A stretch of 64,000 nucleotides of DNA from Scytolyngbya sp. HA4215-MV1 (GCA_019359045.1 JAHHIA010000008.1:1-64000), one strand, 5' to 3'. Numbered from the stretch's first letter, positions 1 through 9,248 are shown. A program made the numbers and translations. Notes: generated by a model not told the origin, from the sequence alone.

Positions 1-2262
1 AAAGTAGCTGAGGAGTTAAATGTTCCACTGGAGACAACTCGAAAAAAGATTGAAAGTTATTTTCTCTTCAATAATGAGGAGGATGGAGAAGACCGTTATA
101 AATTGTTGCTAACTCAGGGCGATCGCGAAACTTTTATTCGCTTGATCGAGGATCGAGAATTGCCAACAGAGGCTTCTAAGCGAATTGTTGAGAATTATCA
201 GTATTTTGAAAGCCAATTGCGGAAGCAGGACACTGACATAGGCAACATTTATCGGGGCATCAGTAAACTGATCATCGTAAACATTTCTCTGGAACGAGAT
301 CGCGACAATCCTCAGCTTATTTTTGAAAGCTTGAATTCTACAGGGCTAGACCTGTCTCAAGCCGATCTAATCCGAAACTATGTGTTGATGGGTTTAGCTC
401 CAAAAGTTCAGGAGAAGGTCTATAAGCACTACTGGTATCCAATGGAGCAACTATTTGACCAGGATGCCCAAACTGATTTGTTTGACCGCTTTATGCGAGA
501 TTATCTCACTCTTAAATCCCGGTCTGGCGCGATTCCCAATATTCGAGATGTTTACACCAGCTTTAAGACCTATGTGCAACGCCAAAGGGAAATTTCGATT
601 TCCGACGTTATGGCAGATGTCTACCGTTACTCAAAGCATTATGCAAAGTTAGTGCTCGATCAAGAACCAGACTCTGAAATCCAGCAGGCTTTAAGAGACA
701 TCAACATACTCAAAGTGGATGTAGCCTATCCCTTTTTGCTAGAGGTCTATGAGGACTATGCCCAAAATCTGCTAACTCGGCAAGACTTTATCGGTATTTT
801 GCGGTTAGTAGAAAGTTATGTATTTCGACGGGCGATCGCCGGAGTGCCTACAAACTCGATGAACAAAACGTTTGCCACCCTTGGTCGAGAAATTGACCAT
901 AACCACTATTTGGAAAGCATGGAATTGGCGCTAGTGCGAAAGGACGCTTATCGTCGATTTCCTGATGATGAAGAGTTCAGGCGGGAATTGGTAGTTAAGG
1001 ATGTTTACAACTTCCGCAGTCGAGGATATTTGCTCAGGAAGTTAGAGAACTTTAAGCGCACAAAAGAGTTAGTAGATCCTGAGAACTATACGATCGAACA
1101 CATCATGCCCCAGAATCCGAAGCTGTCTGTGGAGTGGCAAGCAGATTTGGGTGAGAACTGGAAAGAAATTCAGGCAAAGTATTTGCACACAATTGGCAAC
1201 CTGACGTTAACGGGTTACAACTCGGAATACAGCGATCGCTCTTTTCAAGAAAAACGGGATATGGAAGGGGGCTTTAAGGTTAGTCCCCTTTATCTCACTC
1301 AGGGGCTTGCCCAGCTTGATCACTGGAATGAGGAGACAATCAAAGATCGAGCAGCAGAATTAGCATCCTGGGCAGTCCAAATTTGGGCATATCCCAAGAG
1401 TGTCGTTCGGACACAAGAATTTGACTTACAAGCTTTGTTGATGGATGTCTTTTTAGATCAAGAGACTTTGGATGCAGCAAAAGTCTATGTGCAGGAAGTG
1501 GTCGATCTAATCGGCTATGACAAAATCGAACACATCCTAGCGATTACAGGTCGCAACGATCGTGCGATTTCGGTCAACCTAGGTCAGTGGTTGGTGCTGG
1601 GATTTCAGCGGCGGGGCAATGGGTTAAATGCCTCGTTTGTGCTCGATTGTACTGGGGAACATCATTTTGATGGGATAGATATCCAAAATCTGGAACTCTT
1701 TTCGGCTCGATGGGCTGGTGAGAAAGACATTCGGCTAGCACAGATATCCTGGAATCAAACAACTGTTTTACCGGAAGCATTTCTTACAGCATGGAAGCTA
1801 GCGATTTACCATGCCTACCAAGTGTTTAAGGGATGGGCATCTAGCAGTTATATCAACTATCATTTGCCGGAACTTGCTCAGGCACTTGTAGCAGAAACAG
1901 CCCGAAGCCGTCATGCAGAGTATCTTCAGGGTGACATTCTAAAGCTGTTTGAGGCGCTGCGAAAGCGAATTTTGAATCTGGATGCTTCAGTGCGAGAGGA
2001 ATTCAAGAAGCTTTATATCGCCTATAAAACGACAACAAACTTTGTGGACGTCGTGCCACAGAAAAATCGCTTACGCCTTTCTCTAAATATGCGTTTTGAT
2101 GAGATTGAGGATCCCAAGGGCTTATGTCGGGATATTACGGATGTGGGGAGATGGGGCAATGGGGACGTGGAATTGGGGGTGTCATCGCTAGATCAACTCG
2201 ATGATGTGATGGTTCTGATCCGTCAGGCATTTGAGAAACACAGTGAAGACCTTGCTACTTGA
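1..2262 (+). CDS. GmrSD-like DUF262/DUF1524 restriction protein, 5' partial
   Basis: The reading frame is open from base 1, so the true start lies upstream; about 753 codons are visible. Near codon 108 is FESLNSTG followed by LSQADLIRNY, the core signature of DUF262 (ParB-like, GmrS side). Near codon 367 is TIEHIMPQNP, the His-containing HNH-type motif of DUF1524 (GmrD side). The last ~300 residues resemble DUF5655, a C-terminal domain often fused to these proteins. GmrSD-type enzymes are known as NTP-dependent type IV restriction systems against modified DNA; that role here is inference from domains. The stop codon TGA (2260-2262) overlaps the ribosome-binding region of hsdR, so the gene is probably the first visible cistron of the defence operon. 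The catalytic residues of the DUF262 start are outside the window. Confidence 0.85.
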   Translation, partial: KVAEELNVPLETTRKKIESYFLFNNEEDGEDRYKLLLTQGDRETFIRLIEDRELPTEASKRIVENYQYFESQLRKQDTDIGNIYRGISKLIIVNISLERDRDNPQLIFESLNSTGLDLSQADLIRNYVLMGLAPKVQEKVYKHYWYPMEQLFDQDAQTDLFDRFMRDYLTLKSRSGAIPNIRDVYTSFKTYVQRQREISISDVMADVYRYSKHYAKLVLDQEPDSEIQQALRDINILKVDVAYPFLLEVYEDYAQNLLTRQDFIGILRLVESYVFRRAIAGVPTNSMNKTFATLGREIDHNHYLESMELALVRKDAYRRFPDDEEFRRELVVKDVYNFRSRGYLLRKLENFKRTKELVDPENYTIEHIMPQNPKLSVEWQADLGENWKEIQAKYLHTIGNLTLTGYNSEYSDRSFQEKRDMEGGFKVSPLYLTQGLAQLDHWNEETIKDRAAELASWAVQIWAYPKSVVRTQEFDLQALLMDVFLDQETLDAAKVYVQEVVDLIGYDKIEHILAITGRNDRAISVNLGQWLVLGFQRRGNGLNASFVLDCTGEHHFDGIDIQNLELFSARWAGEKDIRLAQISWNQTTVLPEAFLTAWKLAIYHAYQVFKGWASSSYINYHLPELAQALVAETARSRHAEYLQGDILKLFEALRKRILNLDASVREEFKKLYIAYKTTTNFVDVVPQKNRLRLSLNMRFDEIEDPKGLCRDITDVGRWGNGDVELGVSSLDQLDDVMVLIRQAFEKHSEDLAT

Positions 2263-2273
2263 GGACACAAGCA

Positions 2274-4664
2274 ATGGGACTCAATGAGGCGGATACCAGG
2301 GCAAAACTAATTGACCCAAAACTGCACACACGCGGCTGGATTGAGGATTACATCAAACGTGAGGAGACGGCTGGCAGCATTGAAATTGTTGGCGGCAAAG
2401 CCCGAAAGCGATCGCGTGGACGGCTCGACTATACCTTGCGAATTCAGGTGGGTGAAGAGACTCAACCCATCGCCGTTGCCTTAATCGAAGCCAAAGCCGA
2501 AGGCTTACCGCCAGGGCATGGGTTAGAGCAGGCAAAAGGCTATCAGCTTTGTAATCGCTTTAATGTGCCGTTTGTCTTCAGCACGAATGGACATTTATTT
2601 GTGGAGTTTGATCGCACCACTGGACTGACCAGCAAACCCAAAACATTGAGCCAGTTTCCCACGCCCAACGAGTTGCGATCGCGGTATGAGCAATACATCG
2701 GCTTCAGTCTCGAATCCGAAGTTGCCAAACCCTTGCTGACTCCCTATGCGGCGGGTGAATCGGTGCGACGCTATTACCAGGATGCGGCGATTCGAGCAGC
2801 GTTGGAAAAGATTGCTCAATGCCAGACACGGGGAGAACCAGGGCGGGTGTTGTTGACCCTGGCAACAGGAGCCGGAAAAACCTTTATTGCGGTTAACTTG
2901 CTGAAGCGGATTGCCGATGCAGGGCAGATGACACGGGCCTTATTTGTGTGCGATCGCGATGAGTTGAGAACTCAGGCATCTGGAGCCTTTCAAAACGTGT
3001 TTGGCTCCAATGCAGCGATCGTTTCAGCCAATAATCCTCAGAAAAATGCCCGCATCCTGATTGCGACCTATCAAACGCTGGATGTGGACACGGACGATGG
3101 CACAGCCAACTTTCTCACCAAAAACTATCCAGAGAACTACTTCAGCCACATCATCATTGATGAGTGTCATCGTTCTGCCTGGGGGCGATGGTCGCAAGTG
3201 CTGACTCGCAATGCCAACGCGGTGCAAATCGGCTTAACGGCAACGCCTCGCGAATTGGAGTTGACGGAAGAAACCCAGGAAACTCAGGCAGACCAGCAAA
3301 TCACAGCAGACAATATCCGCTACTTTGGTGAGCCAGTTTATGAGTATGACATTGCTCAGGGGATTGAGGATGGCTATTTAGCCGCCTGTGAGATCCAGCG
3401 CAGTCGAGTGAACCTGGATGAGACGGGGATTACGATCGCGCAAATTTTGGCACGTAATCCGACTGATGCCCGCACTGGATTACCCGTTAGCGAAGCCGAT
3501 TTACGAGAACTGTACGAAAATACCGCGTTTGAAAATCGGATTCTTTTGCCCGATCGCGTGTTGGCGATGTGTCAGGATTTATTTAACTATCTGCTGCAAA
3601 CCGGGACACCAGAACAAAAGACGGTGATCTTTTGTGTGCGGGATAGCCATGCCGATGCGGTGGCGATCGAACTCAACAATCTCTATGTGCAATGGTGCCA
3701 GCAGCAGGGACAAAAGCCCGTGACCAACTATGCATTCAAATGTACGGCAGAAAGTGGCGGCAAAGATTATCTGGCAGACCTAAAGGGCAGTAACCGAAAT
3801 TTCTTTATCGCCACCACAGTTGATTTGCTGTCTACTGGGGTGGATGTGCCCAGTCTGCGGAATGTGGTGTTTTTCAAATACATGCGATCGCCGATTACGT
3901 TCTATCAGATGGTGGGACGGGGCACGCGGTTGGATGCGGCAACCGAAAAGCTGATGTTCCGGCTGTATGACTATACCAATGCGACTCGGTTGTTTGGACA
4001 ATCCTTCCTCACCAAGCTGTCTCCTCAAAATCCTACCGAGCTAGGTGGGGACGGCGGCGAGTTTCCTGATCCACCCATTGATCCACCTGATCCACCAAGA
4101 ATCATTACTGTAGAAGGGTTTGATGTGCAAATTACATCTCAGGGGCGGTTTGTGCTGGCGACGGTGGATGGTCGGGCAATGCCTGTCCCGGTGGAAGAGT
4201 ATGAGGCACAGTTGGCAGAACGGTTAGTCACCATTGCCACGACTCCAGTGGAGTTTCGCTTGTGTTGGGTGGTGCGGGAGGAGCGGCGAGGCTTGCTCGA
4301 TCGCCTGGTGGCGGGGGGTGTGTCGCCGAGGGTGATTCAGTTGATTCGAGAGATGCAGGACTATGACCTGTATGATGTGTTGGGGCAGTTGGGCTATGGG
4401 CTAACTCCCCAAACCCGCACGATCCGGTTTGCGGAGTTTGCCCGCCAGCAAACGGAGTGGCTGAAGGTCATGCCGCCCCAAACGGCGCAAACGGTACAGG
4501 CGATCGCCCAACAGTTTGTGATTGCGGGGACGGATGGGCTGGAGGATGCGCGACTGTTCCAGGTGCCGGAAGTGGTTAGGGCGGGGGGCTTGAATGCCCT
4601 GAAGCTGTTGGGGAAACCCGTCGATGTGCTTCAGGAAACGAAGCTAAAATTGTTTTCAGCGTAG
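2274..4664 (+). CDS. hsdR: Type I restriction endonuclease, R (motor/nuclease) subunit
   Basis: HsdR translocates and cleaves DNA in a complex with HsdM and HsdS. Visible in order: an N-terminal nuclease region (LDYTL, then IEAKAE near residue 71, an E-x-K of the PD-(D/E)xK type); Walker A ATGAGKT near 197; DEAD-like box IDECHRS near 295; helicase motif VI MVGRGTRLD near 547; and an EcoEI-type C-terminal region. At 796 residues it matches the shorter EcoEI-like R subunits rather than EcoKI (about 1170). A TTG at 2259 is possible, but ATG 2274 follows a GAGGA at 2261-2265 by 8 nt and is preferred. parD follows 11 nt after its stop. All nuclease and ATPase motifs look intact. Confidence 0.93.
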   Translation: MGLNEADTRAKLIDPKLHTRGWIEDYIKREETAGSIEIVGGKARKRSRGRLDYTLRIQVGEETQPIAVALIEAKAEGLPPGHGLEQAKGYQLCNRFNVPFVFSTNGHLFVEFDRTTGLTSKPKTLSQFPTPNELRSRYEQYIGFSLESEVAKPLLTPYAAGESVRRYYQDAAIRAALEKIAQCQTRGEPGRVLLTLATGAGKTFIAVNLLKRIADAGQMTRALFVCDRDELRTQASGAFQNVFGSNAAIVSANNPQKNARILIATYQTLDVDTDDGTANFLTKNYPENYFSHIIIDECHRSAWGRWSQVLTRNANAVQIGLTATPRELELTEETQETQADQQITADNIRYFGEPVYEYDIAQGIEDGYLAACEIQRSRVNLDETGITIAQILARNPTDARTGLPVSEADLRELYENTAFENRILLPDRVLAMCQDLFNYLLQTGTPEQKTVIFCVRDSHADAVAIELNNLYVQWCQQQGQKPVTNYAFKCTAESGGKDYLADLKGSNRNFFIATTVDLLSTGVDVPSLRNVVFFKYMRSPITFYQMVGRGTRLDAATEKLMFRLYDYTNATRLFGQSFLTKLSPQNPTELGGDGGEFPDPPIDPPDPPRIITVEGFDVQITSQGRFVLATVDGRAMPVPVEEYEAQLAERLVTIATTPVEFRLCWVVREERRGLLDRLVAGGVSPRVIQLIREMQDYDLYDVLGQLGYGLTPQTRTIRFAEFARQQTEWLKVMPPQTAQTVQAIAQQFVIAGTDGLEDARLFQVPEVVRAGGLNALKLLGKPVDVLQETKLKLFSA

Positions 4665-4675
4665 GTCAACCATCT

Positions 4676-4942
4676 ATGAGCATTACCCTGAAACCAGAGC
4701 AAGAACAATTTATTCGAGAGCAGGTGGCGCGTGGTCGGTTCAAATCGGCAGATGAGGTGCTGGCACAGGCGTTTAAACTGCTGGAAGAAAAATATCAGGA
4801 GTACGAAGCCTGGACGGAACAGACTCGCCACCAGGTGAACGAGGCAGCGGCGGAGTTAGACCGGGGCGAGGGGATACCGCTGGAAACGGTGATGGAACAA
4901 CTCCAAACCAAGTTTCGACAAGCGCGGGAAGCTACTGAATGA
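4676..4942 (+). CDS. parD: ParD-like antitoxin
   Basis: An 88-residue protein. The start, MSITLKPEQEQFIREQVARG, has the ribbon-helix-helix pattern of ParD/CopG antitoxins, followed by FKSADEVLAQAFKLLEEK and a charged, probably flexible C terminus that would wrap the toxin. The next gene encodes a ParE-like toxin and overlaps it by 4 nt (ATGA), the usual coupling of these pairs. It sits between hsdR and hsdS of a type I restriction system, so the antitoxin may be transcribed with that system and may also bind its own operator upstream; no clear palindrome was identified in the 11-nt gap after hsdR. Family assignment is firm; a role in stabilising the R-M operon is inference. Confidence 0.88.
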   Translation: MSITLKPEQEQFIREQVARGRFKSADEVLAQAFKLLEEKYQEYEAWTEQTRHQVNEAAAELDRGEGIPLETVMEQLQTKFRQAREATE

Positions 4943-5238
4943 ATCGTTGTATCATTGCGCCCAGTGCCAGCCGCGACCTGAATGCGATCGCCGATTATTT
5001 TCTTGAGCACAATATTGAAGCAGGAGAACAATTGCTTCAGGAGTTTAACCAGAAGTGCCAAAAGCTGCTCCAGTTTCCCAACCTCGGAAAGCGATATGCC
5101 CAGCTTCGAGAGGACTTACGCGGCTTACCCTTGGATGGATATATCATCTTCTATCGAGTTCAAGGAAATGATGTAGAAATTCTGCGGGTTGGAAGTGGCA
5201 GGCAGGATTTAGCAGCTTTGTTTGAGGATGATGAATAG
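4939..5238 (+). CDS. parE: ParE/RelE-family toxin
   Basis: A 99-residue protein with the ParE pattern: PSASRDLNAIADYF near the start, then FPNLGKRY, and the C-terminal strand region YIIFYRVQGNDVEILRVGSGRQD. ParE toxins poison DNA gyrase and related RelE toxins cleave mRNA on the ribosome; which one applies cannot be read from the sequence. Its ATG overlaps the parD stop by 4 nt. hsdS starts 24 nt downstream, so the toxin lies inside the restriction operon rather than beside it. The ORF is full length and undisturbed, so the module is probably active. Confidence 0.88.
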   Translation: MNRCIIAPSASRDLNAIADYFLEHNIEAGEQLLQEFNQKCQKLLQFPNLGKRYAQLREDLRGLPLDGYIIFYRVQGNDVEILRVGSGRQDLAALFEDDE

Positions 5239-5262
5239 CGAAGGTGTGAGACGGGGTGAACA

Positions 5263-6510
5263 GTGACAAAGGCGATCGCGACCAAACAGGAGAAAGCAGA
5301 AAAGCCACTGCCAAAAGGTTGGAAACAATGCAAGCTCGGTAATGTTTGTGATATTGTTGCTCGACAGGTTGACCCAAAACTACCCCAATATGGAGCTTTA
5401 CCGCACGTTAATGGCGAAAATATTGAGGGGGGCACGTGCCGATTACTCTATCTTAGAACTGCTGCTGAAGAAGGTATGACTAGCGGCAAGTATCTATTTG
5501 AGTCTGGTAACGTACTTTACTCAAAATTGAGACCGTATTTGCGTAAGGCTATATATGTTGATTTTCGAGGTGTTTGCAGCGCAGACATGTATCCTCTCAC
5601 GGTCAATTCTGAAGTACTCGATCCTCACTTTCTAACTTGGCTGCTAATATCCGATGAATTTACAAGCTATGCGGATGCTCAATCAAGAAGAGCACGAATG
5701 CCTAAGCTTAATCGTGAACAACTATTTGATTGGGATGTATTATTACCTCCACTCTCTGAACAGCAGCAAATTGTCACTATCCTCAATCAGCAGATGGCAG
5801 CCGTGGAGCAAGCCCGCGCCGCCACCCTTACCCAACTCGCCGCCGCTAAAGCACTCCCCGCCGCCTACCTCCGCCAAGTCTTCGACAGCCCCGAAGCCCA
5901 AACTTGGAAACGCAAAAAGTTGGGGGATATAGCTTTAGTGTCAGGAGGTATCCAAAAGACTCCTAATCGATCTCCCCATTCTTTCCACCGTCCATATTTA
6001 ACTGTTAGAAATGTTCAACGCGGTTGGTTAGATTTGTCTGTGATTGAACGATTTGAAATCACAGATCTTGAACTTGAGCGGTGCCGTTTAGAATGTGGCG
6101 ATCTTCTCATTGTTGAGGGTAACGGCAGTATCGATCAGATTGGACGCAATGCAATTTATAGAGGCGAATTAGGAGAATGTATACATCAAAATCACCTGAT
6201 ACGGGTTCGCCTAGACCAAACCAAGGAAAATCCAGATTTTCTTAGTTTGTATTTGAACAGTGAGCTTGGCAAAATTCAGATGATTCAGAAGGCAATGACA
6301 ACTACAGGCCTACATACTTTGAGTGTTTCCAAAGTTCAACAACTAGCAATCCCTGTTGTCTCATTAGAGAAACAAAACAGAATCATCTCGCACATCAAGG
6401 AAAAACTCACAGTTGCAACCAGCTTGGCGAAATCTTTAGAAGATCAACTCGATGAGATCGCCCAACTCCCTACCGCCATTCTCCGACAAGCCTTTAATGG
6501 AGAACTATAA
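5263..6510 (+). CDS. hsdS: Type I restriction-modification specificity subunit S
   Basis: HsdS (415 residues) chooses the DNA target for both HsdM and HsdR. It shows two target-recognition domains, each starting with a K-x-L-G(D/N) element (KQCKLGNVCDI and KRKKLGDIALV) and each followed by a helical conserved region: LSEQQQIVTILNQQMAAVEQ with LPAAYLRQVF, and EKQNRIISHIKEKL with LPTAILRQAFNGEL. The start is GTG. Base composition is mosaic: the recognition domains are AT-rich, whereas the central helix (about 5780-5900) is very GC-rich. That fits exchange of recognition domains between alleles. The recognised DNA sequence cannot be deduced. Confidence 0.92.
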   Translation: MTKAIATKQEKAEKPLPKGWKQCKLGNVCDIVARQVDPKLPQYGALPHVNGENIEGGTCRLLYLRTAAEEGMTSGKYLFESGNVLYSKLRPYLRKAIYVDFRGVCSADMYPLTVNSEVLDPHFLTWLLISDEFTSYADAQSRRARMPKLNREQLFDWDVLLPPLSEQQQIVTILNQQMAAVEQARAATLTQLAAAKALPAAYLRQVFDSPEAQTWKRKKLGDIALVSGGIQKTPNRSPHSFHRPYLTVRNVQRGWLDLSVIERFEITDLELERCRLECGDLLIVEGNGSIDQIGRNAIYRGELGECIHQNHLIRVRLDQTKENPDFLSLYLNSELGKIQMIQKAMTTTGLHTLSVSKVQQLAIPVVSLEKQNRIISHIKEKLTVATSLAKSLEDQLDEIAQLPTAILRQAFNGEL

Positions 6511-6563
6511 TCAAGACACCCCGGCAAACCACCGTAACTTCCAGGCAATGACAGGCAATCGCT

Positions 6564-6920
6564 ATGCAAATCACGATCGATATCCCTGATGACATCGCCT
6601 CGCAGTTAGAACCGCTGAAGGATCAATTGCCTCAGATTTTGGCATTGGGAATGCAAGAACTCGCCGCCAACCCCTCCACAGGCTTTTCCGGGCTGACAGA
6701 AATCCTGGAATTTTTTGCCCAAATGCCTTCTGCTCAGGAAATCCTGAATTTACGTCTTTCCCCCTCTGTCCAGGCTGATATCGAAGCCCTACTCGAAAAA
6801 AATCGGACTGAAGGGTTTAACGATCGCGATCGTCAATTGTGGCAACACTACGAATTTATCGAACATCTGGTGCGGCTTGCCAAAGCTCAAGCTCTGCTTA
6901 AGCTACACCAGGCATCATGA
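6564..6920 (+). CDS. Conserved small hypothetical, partner of HNH gene
   Basis: A 118-residue protein beginning MQITIDIPDDIASQLEPL, followed by helical segments including LTEILEFFAQMP and a Leu/Ala-rich tail. I do not recognise a named family. The opening resembles the N-terminal strand of ribbon-helix-helix or antitoxin-like proteins common in cyanobacteria. Its stop overlaps the start of the HNH nuclease by 4 nt (ATGA), so the two are translationally coupled. It may be an inhibitor or accessory of that nuclease, but this is inferred only from coupling. It lies 53 nt after hsdS. Confidence 0.75.
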   Translation: MQITIDIPDDIASQLEPLKDQLPQILALGMQELAANPSTGFSGLTEILEFFAQMPSAQEILNLRLSPSVQADIEALLEKNRTEGFNDRDRQLWQHYEFIEHLVRLAKAQALLKLHQAS

Positions 6921-7348
6921 GCAAAACCTACGTGTCTGCCTCTCTGCGGCAGATGGTTCGCGATCGGGCAGGGGAATGCTGTGAATACTGTTTAATCCCA
7001 GAGCCGTTGTCCCTTGCAGCCCATCAAGTCGATCACATCATTGCCGAAAAACACGGCGGCAAAACCACAGAGGAGAATCTTGCCCTGTCCTGTACCTTGT
7101 GCAACCAGGCAAAAGGTAGCGATATTGCCTCGATCGATCCAGAAACAGGCGAAACCATCAGGCTCTACCATCCCCGCCAAGACCCCTGGACAGCGCATTT
7201 TTGCTTTGCAGCAGACAGTGGTATGATTCAGCCCTTAACGGCGATCGGGCGGGTCACAGTACAGTTACTCCGCTTGAACCGGGCGCAGGTTTTACCTGTT
7301 CGTCAAGTTTTGGCTCAAGCAAAAGCTCTGAGTATCCCCAATTCCTGA
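6917..7348 (+). CDS. HNH endonuclease
   Basis: A 143-residue protein with a complete HNH signature: C-E-Y-C near residue 22, HQVDHIIAEKHGG (paired His and Asp), N-x-A-L-S-C-T-L-C-N-Q-A-K-G. The two CxxC pairs would hold a structural zinc and the DHI/His pair is the catalytic beta-beta-alpha-metal site. Such small HNH proteins are widespread in cyanobacteria; the biological substrate is generally unknown. It overlaps the preceding gene by 4 nt and is followed 19 nt later by hsdM, placing a nuclease inside the type I R-M operon. It could be a restriction accessory or an unrelated cargo gene. Confidence 0.88.
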   Translation: MSKTYVSASLRQMVRDRAGECCEYCLIPEPLSLAAHQVDHIIAEKHGGKTTEENLALSCTLCNQAKGSDIASIDPETGETIRLYHPRQDPWTAHFCFAADSGMIQPLTAIGRVTVQLLRLNRAQVLPVRQVLAQAKALSIPNS

Positions 7349-7367
7349 ATCCATCTTCCAAAACCCA

Positions 7368-8942
7368 ATGGCACGCGCAGCAAAAAACGGTAACGGTAAC
7401 GGACGCAAATTCAACACCCAACAAAGCCTCGACGGATACATCAAATCCGCTTGCGACATCATGCGCCGTTCCAACTGTGCCGGAGCCTTGCAATATGTCC
7501 CTGAACTCACCTGGATTCTGTTTCTCCGCATCCTCGACGAACAAGAACAGCAAGAAGCTGAACATGCCGAAGCCGTCGGTGCCAGCTTCACCTATTCCCT
7601 TCAGCCGCCCTATCGCTGGCACGACTGGGCAGCCCCCTACAGCGAAGACCTGCTCACCCTTCGCGATGGACTAACTCAAGGCTGGAAACGCAAAGAACTT
7701 CAGGATGGCAAGATTAATGGATTTATTGACTTTGTGAATGGCGATCTCCTGCCCCATCTGAAAAAACTGCGTGAACAACCTAACGCAAAGCCACGCCAAA
7801 AGGTAATCAGCGAAATCCTTTCCGGCACCGAACGCACCCGCATCGACACCGAACGCAACCTGCTCGACATCCTGGATAAAGTCCACGAAATCAGCAGCCA
7901 GGTGATAGACGATACCCACATCTACACCCTATCCCAGGTCTACGAAGGCTTACTGCTGAAAATGGGCGAAAAAGGCAACGATGGCGGGCAATTCTTTACC
8001 CCCCGCGTTGTAGTGCGGGCAATGGTGCAAGCCATCAATCCCACAATTGGCGAAACGGTTTACGATGCAGGCTGCGGTACAGGTGGATTCCTGGCTCAAG
8101 CTTACGAGCACATGGCAGGTAAAAACAACGCCAACATCACCAGTGCCGAAGACCTGGAAATCCTCAAGCAAAAAACCTTCTACGGACGGGAAAAAGACAA
8201 CGCCATCTACCCGATCGCCCTCGCTAACCTCATCCTCCACGGCATCGATGCCCCCCAAATCTGGCATGGCAACACCCTCACTGGCGGCGAAACCTATGGC
8301 GGTTTGTTTACCACTGCCCCAGCCCTCTACGATGTTGCTCTGATGAATCCCCCCTTTGGCGGCAAAGAAGGCAAAGAAGCCCAAACCAACTTCCCTTACA
8401 AAACCAGTTCCACTCAGGTTCTATTTCTGCAACATGTCCTCAACAGCCTCAAACCAAAAGGACGCTGCGGCATCGTGCTAGATGAAGGGATTCTCTTTCG
8501 CACCAACGAAACCGCCTTTGTGCAAACCAAAAAGAAACTGCTGGATGATGCGGATGTTTGGTGTATCGTCAGCCTACCAGGAGGTGTCTTCACCACGGCT
8601 GGGGCGGGTGTAAAAACCAACCTTGTCTTTTTTACCAAAGGCAAATCCACCCAGCAAATCTGGTACTACGACCTCTCTGATCTCAAAGTTGCCAAAAAAT
8701 CTCCCCTCACCCTGGAACACTTCGAGGACTTCTTTCAGAGGTTGCCCGCCAGAGAAGAGAGCGATCGCAGTTGGACTGTCACCATTGAGGAAATTGAAGC
8801 TAAAAACTACGACCTCAAGGCAGTGAATCCCAATGCCAAGAGTACCGAAGACCTTCGTACACCGGATGAACTACTCGACGTGATCGAAACCAAGGGCAAA
8901 GAAGTGACACAAGCACTGGCAATTCTACGCGGTAGCAAATAG
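7368..8942 (+). CDS. hsdM: Type I restriction-modification DNA methyltransferase, M subunit
   Basis: HsdM is an N6-adenine methyltransferase (524 residues) that protects host DNA and forms the core of the type I complex. Visible are the helical HsdM N domain (residues ~15-150), then GGQFFTPRVVVRAM, the SAM-binding motif I DAGCGTGGF near 233, and catalytic motif IV NPPFGG near 326. It is the last gene of the operon. Usual orders keep hsdM beside hsdS, but here an HNH pair separates them. No clear terminator was seen right after the stop; the next feature is an antisense ORF remnant. Confidence 0.94.
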   Translation: MARAAKNGNGNGRKFNTQQSLDGYIKSACDIMRRSNCAGALQYVPELTWILFLRILDEQEQQEAEHAEAVGASFTYSLQPPYRWHDWAAPYSEDLLTLRDGLTQGWKRKELQDGKINGFIDFVNGDLLPHLKKLREQPNAKPRQKVISEILSGTERTRIDTERNLLDILDKVHEISSQVIDDTHIYTLSQVYEGLLLKMGEKGNDGGQFFTPRVVVRAMVQAINPTIGETVYDAGCGTGGFLAQAYEHMAGKNNANITSAEDLEILKQKTFYGREKDNAIYPIALANLILHGIDAPQIWHGNTLTGGETYGGLFTTAPALYDVALMNPPFGGKEGKEAQTNFPYKTSSTQVLFLQHVLNSLKPKGRCGIVLDEGILFRTNETAFVQTKKKLLDDADVWCIVSLPGGVFTTAGAGVKTNLVFFTKGKSTQQIWYYDLSDLKVAKKSPLTLEHFEDFFQRLPAREESDRSWTVTIEEIEAKNYDLKAVNPNAKSTEDLRTPDELLDVIETKGKEVTQALAILRGSK

Positions 8943-8953
8943 AGCTTCAAATG

Positions 8954-9202
8954 TTATACCGCTGCGATCGCAGTCTCAATCTTGCCAATTCGCTGGCGTA
9001 GAGCCTCAATCTGCCGATCCATCTGCTTGAGTTGCTTACCACGGGCGATCGCTGCCTCATACTCGCCGACTTCAGTCATTTTGAGATACTTCGACTTCTT
9101 GCCATCAAACAATGGCTTCCGGCTTCTCAAGTGGTAGTGAGCCTTTTGGGTTCTGGCAGTTCCGGCAATTTTAGACTGAGATAAAATTGCTGTCCCTGTC
9201 AG
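8954..9202 (-). pseudogene. ORF remnant without a start codon
   Basis: On the minus strand an open frame of 82 codons ends at TAA (8954-8956) and is bounded upstream by TAG (9203-9205). It reads ...TARTQKAHYHLRSRKPLFDG, then KKSKYLKMTEVGEYEAAI and a charged heptad-like tail ending in KIETAIAAV. It looks like real protein sequence (basic, Tyr-rich core plus coiled coil) but has no ATG, GTG or TTG start near its 5' end. It vaguely resembles small proteins with a short recognition strand followed by a helix found near mobile elements; I cannot name the family. It may be the 3' remnant of a gene truncated when the defence operon was acquired. Confidence 0.4.
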
Positions 9203-9248
9203 CTAAACACTAGTTGCAACCGTCCACCTGAAACAAATTTGGAAAGTA

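Noticed and set aside
7201-7674. Long alternative frames across the HNH-hsdM junction
   Set aside because: They are shadows of hsdM and the HNH gene; composition and homology support only the annotated frames.
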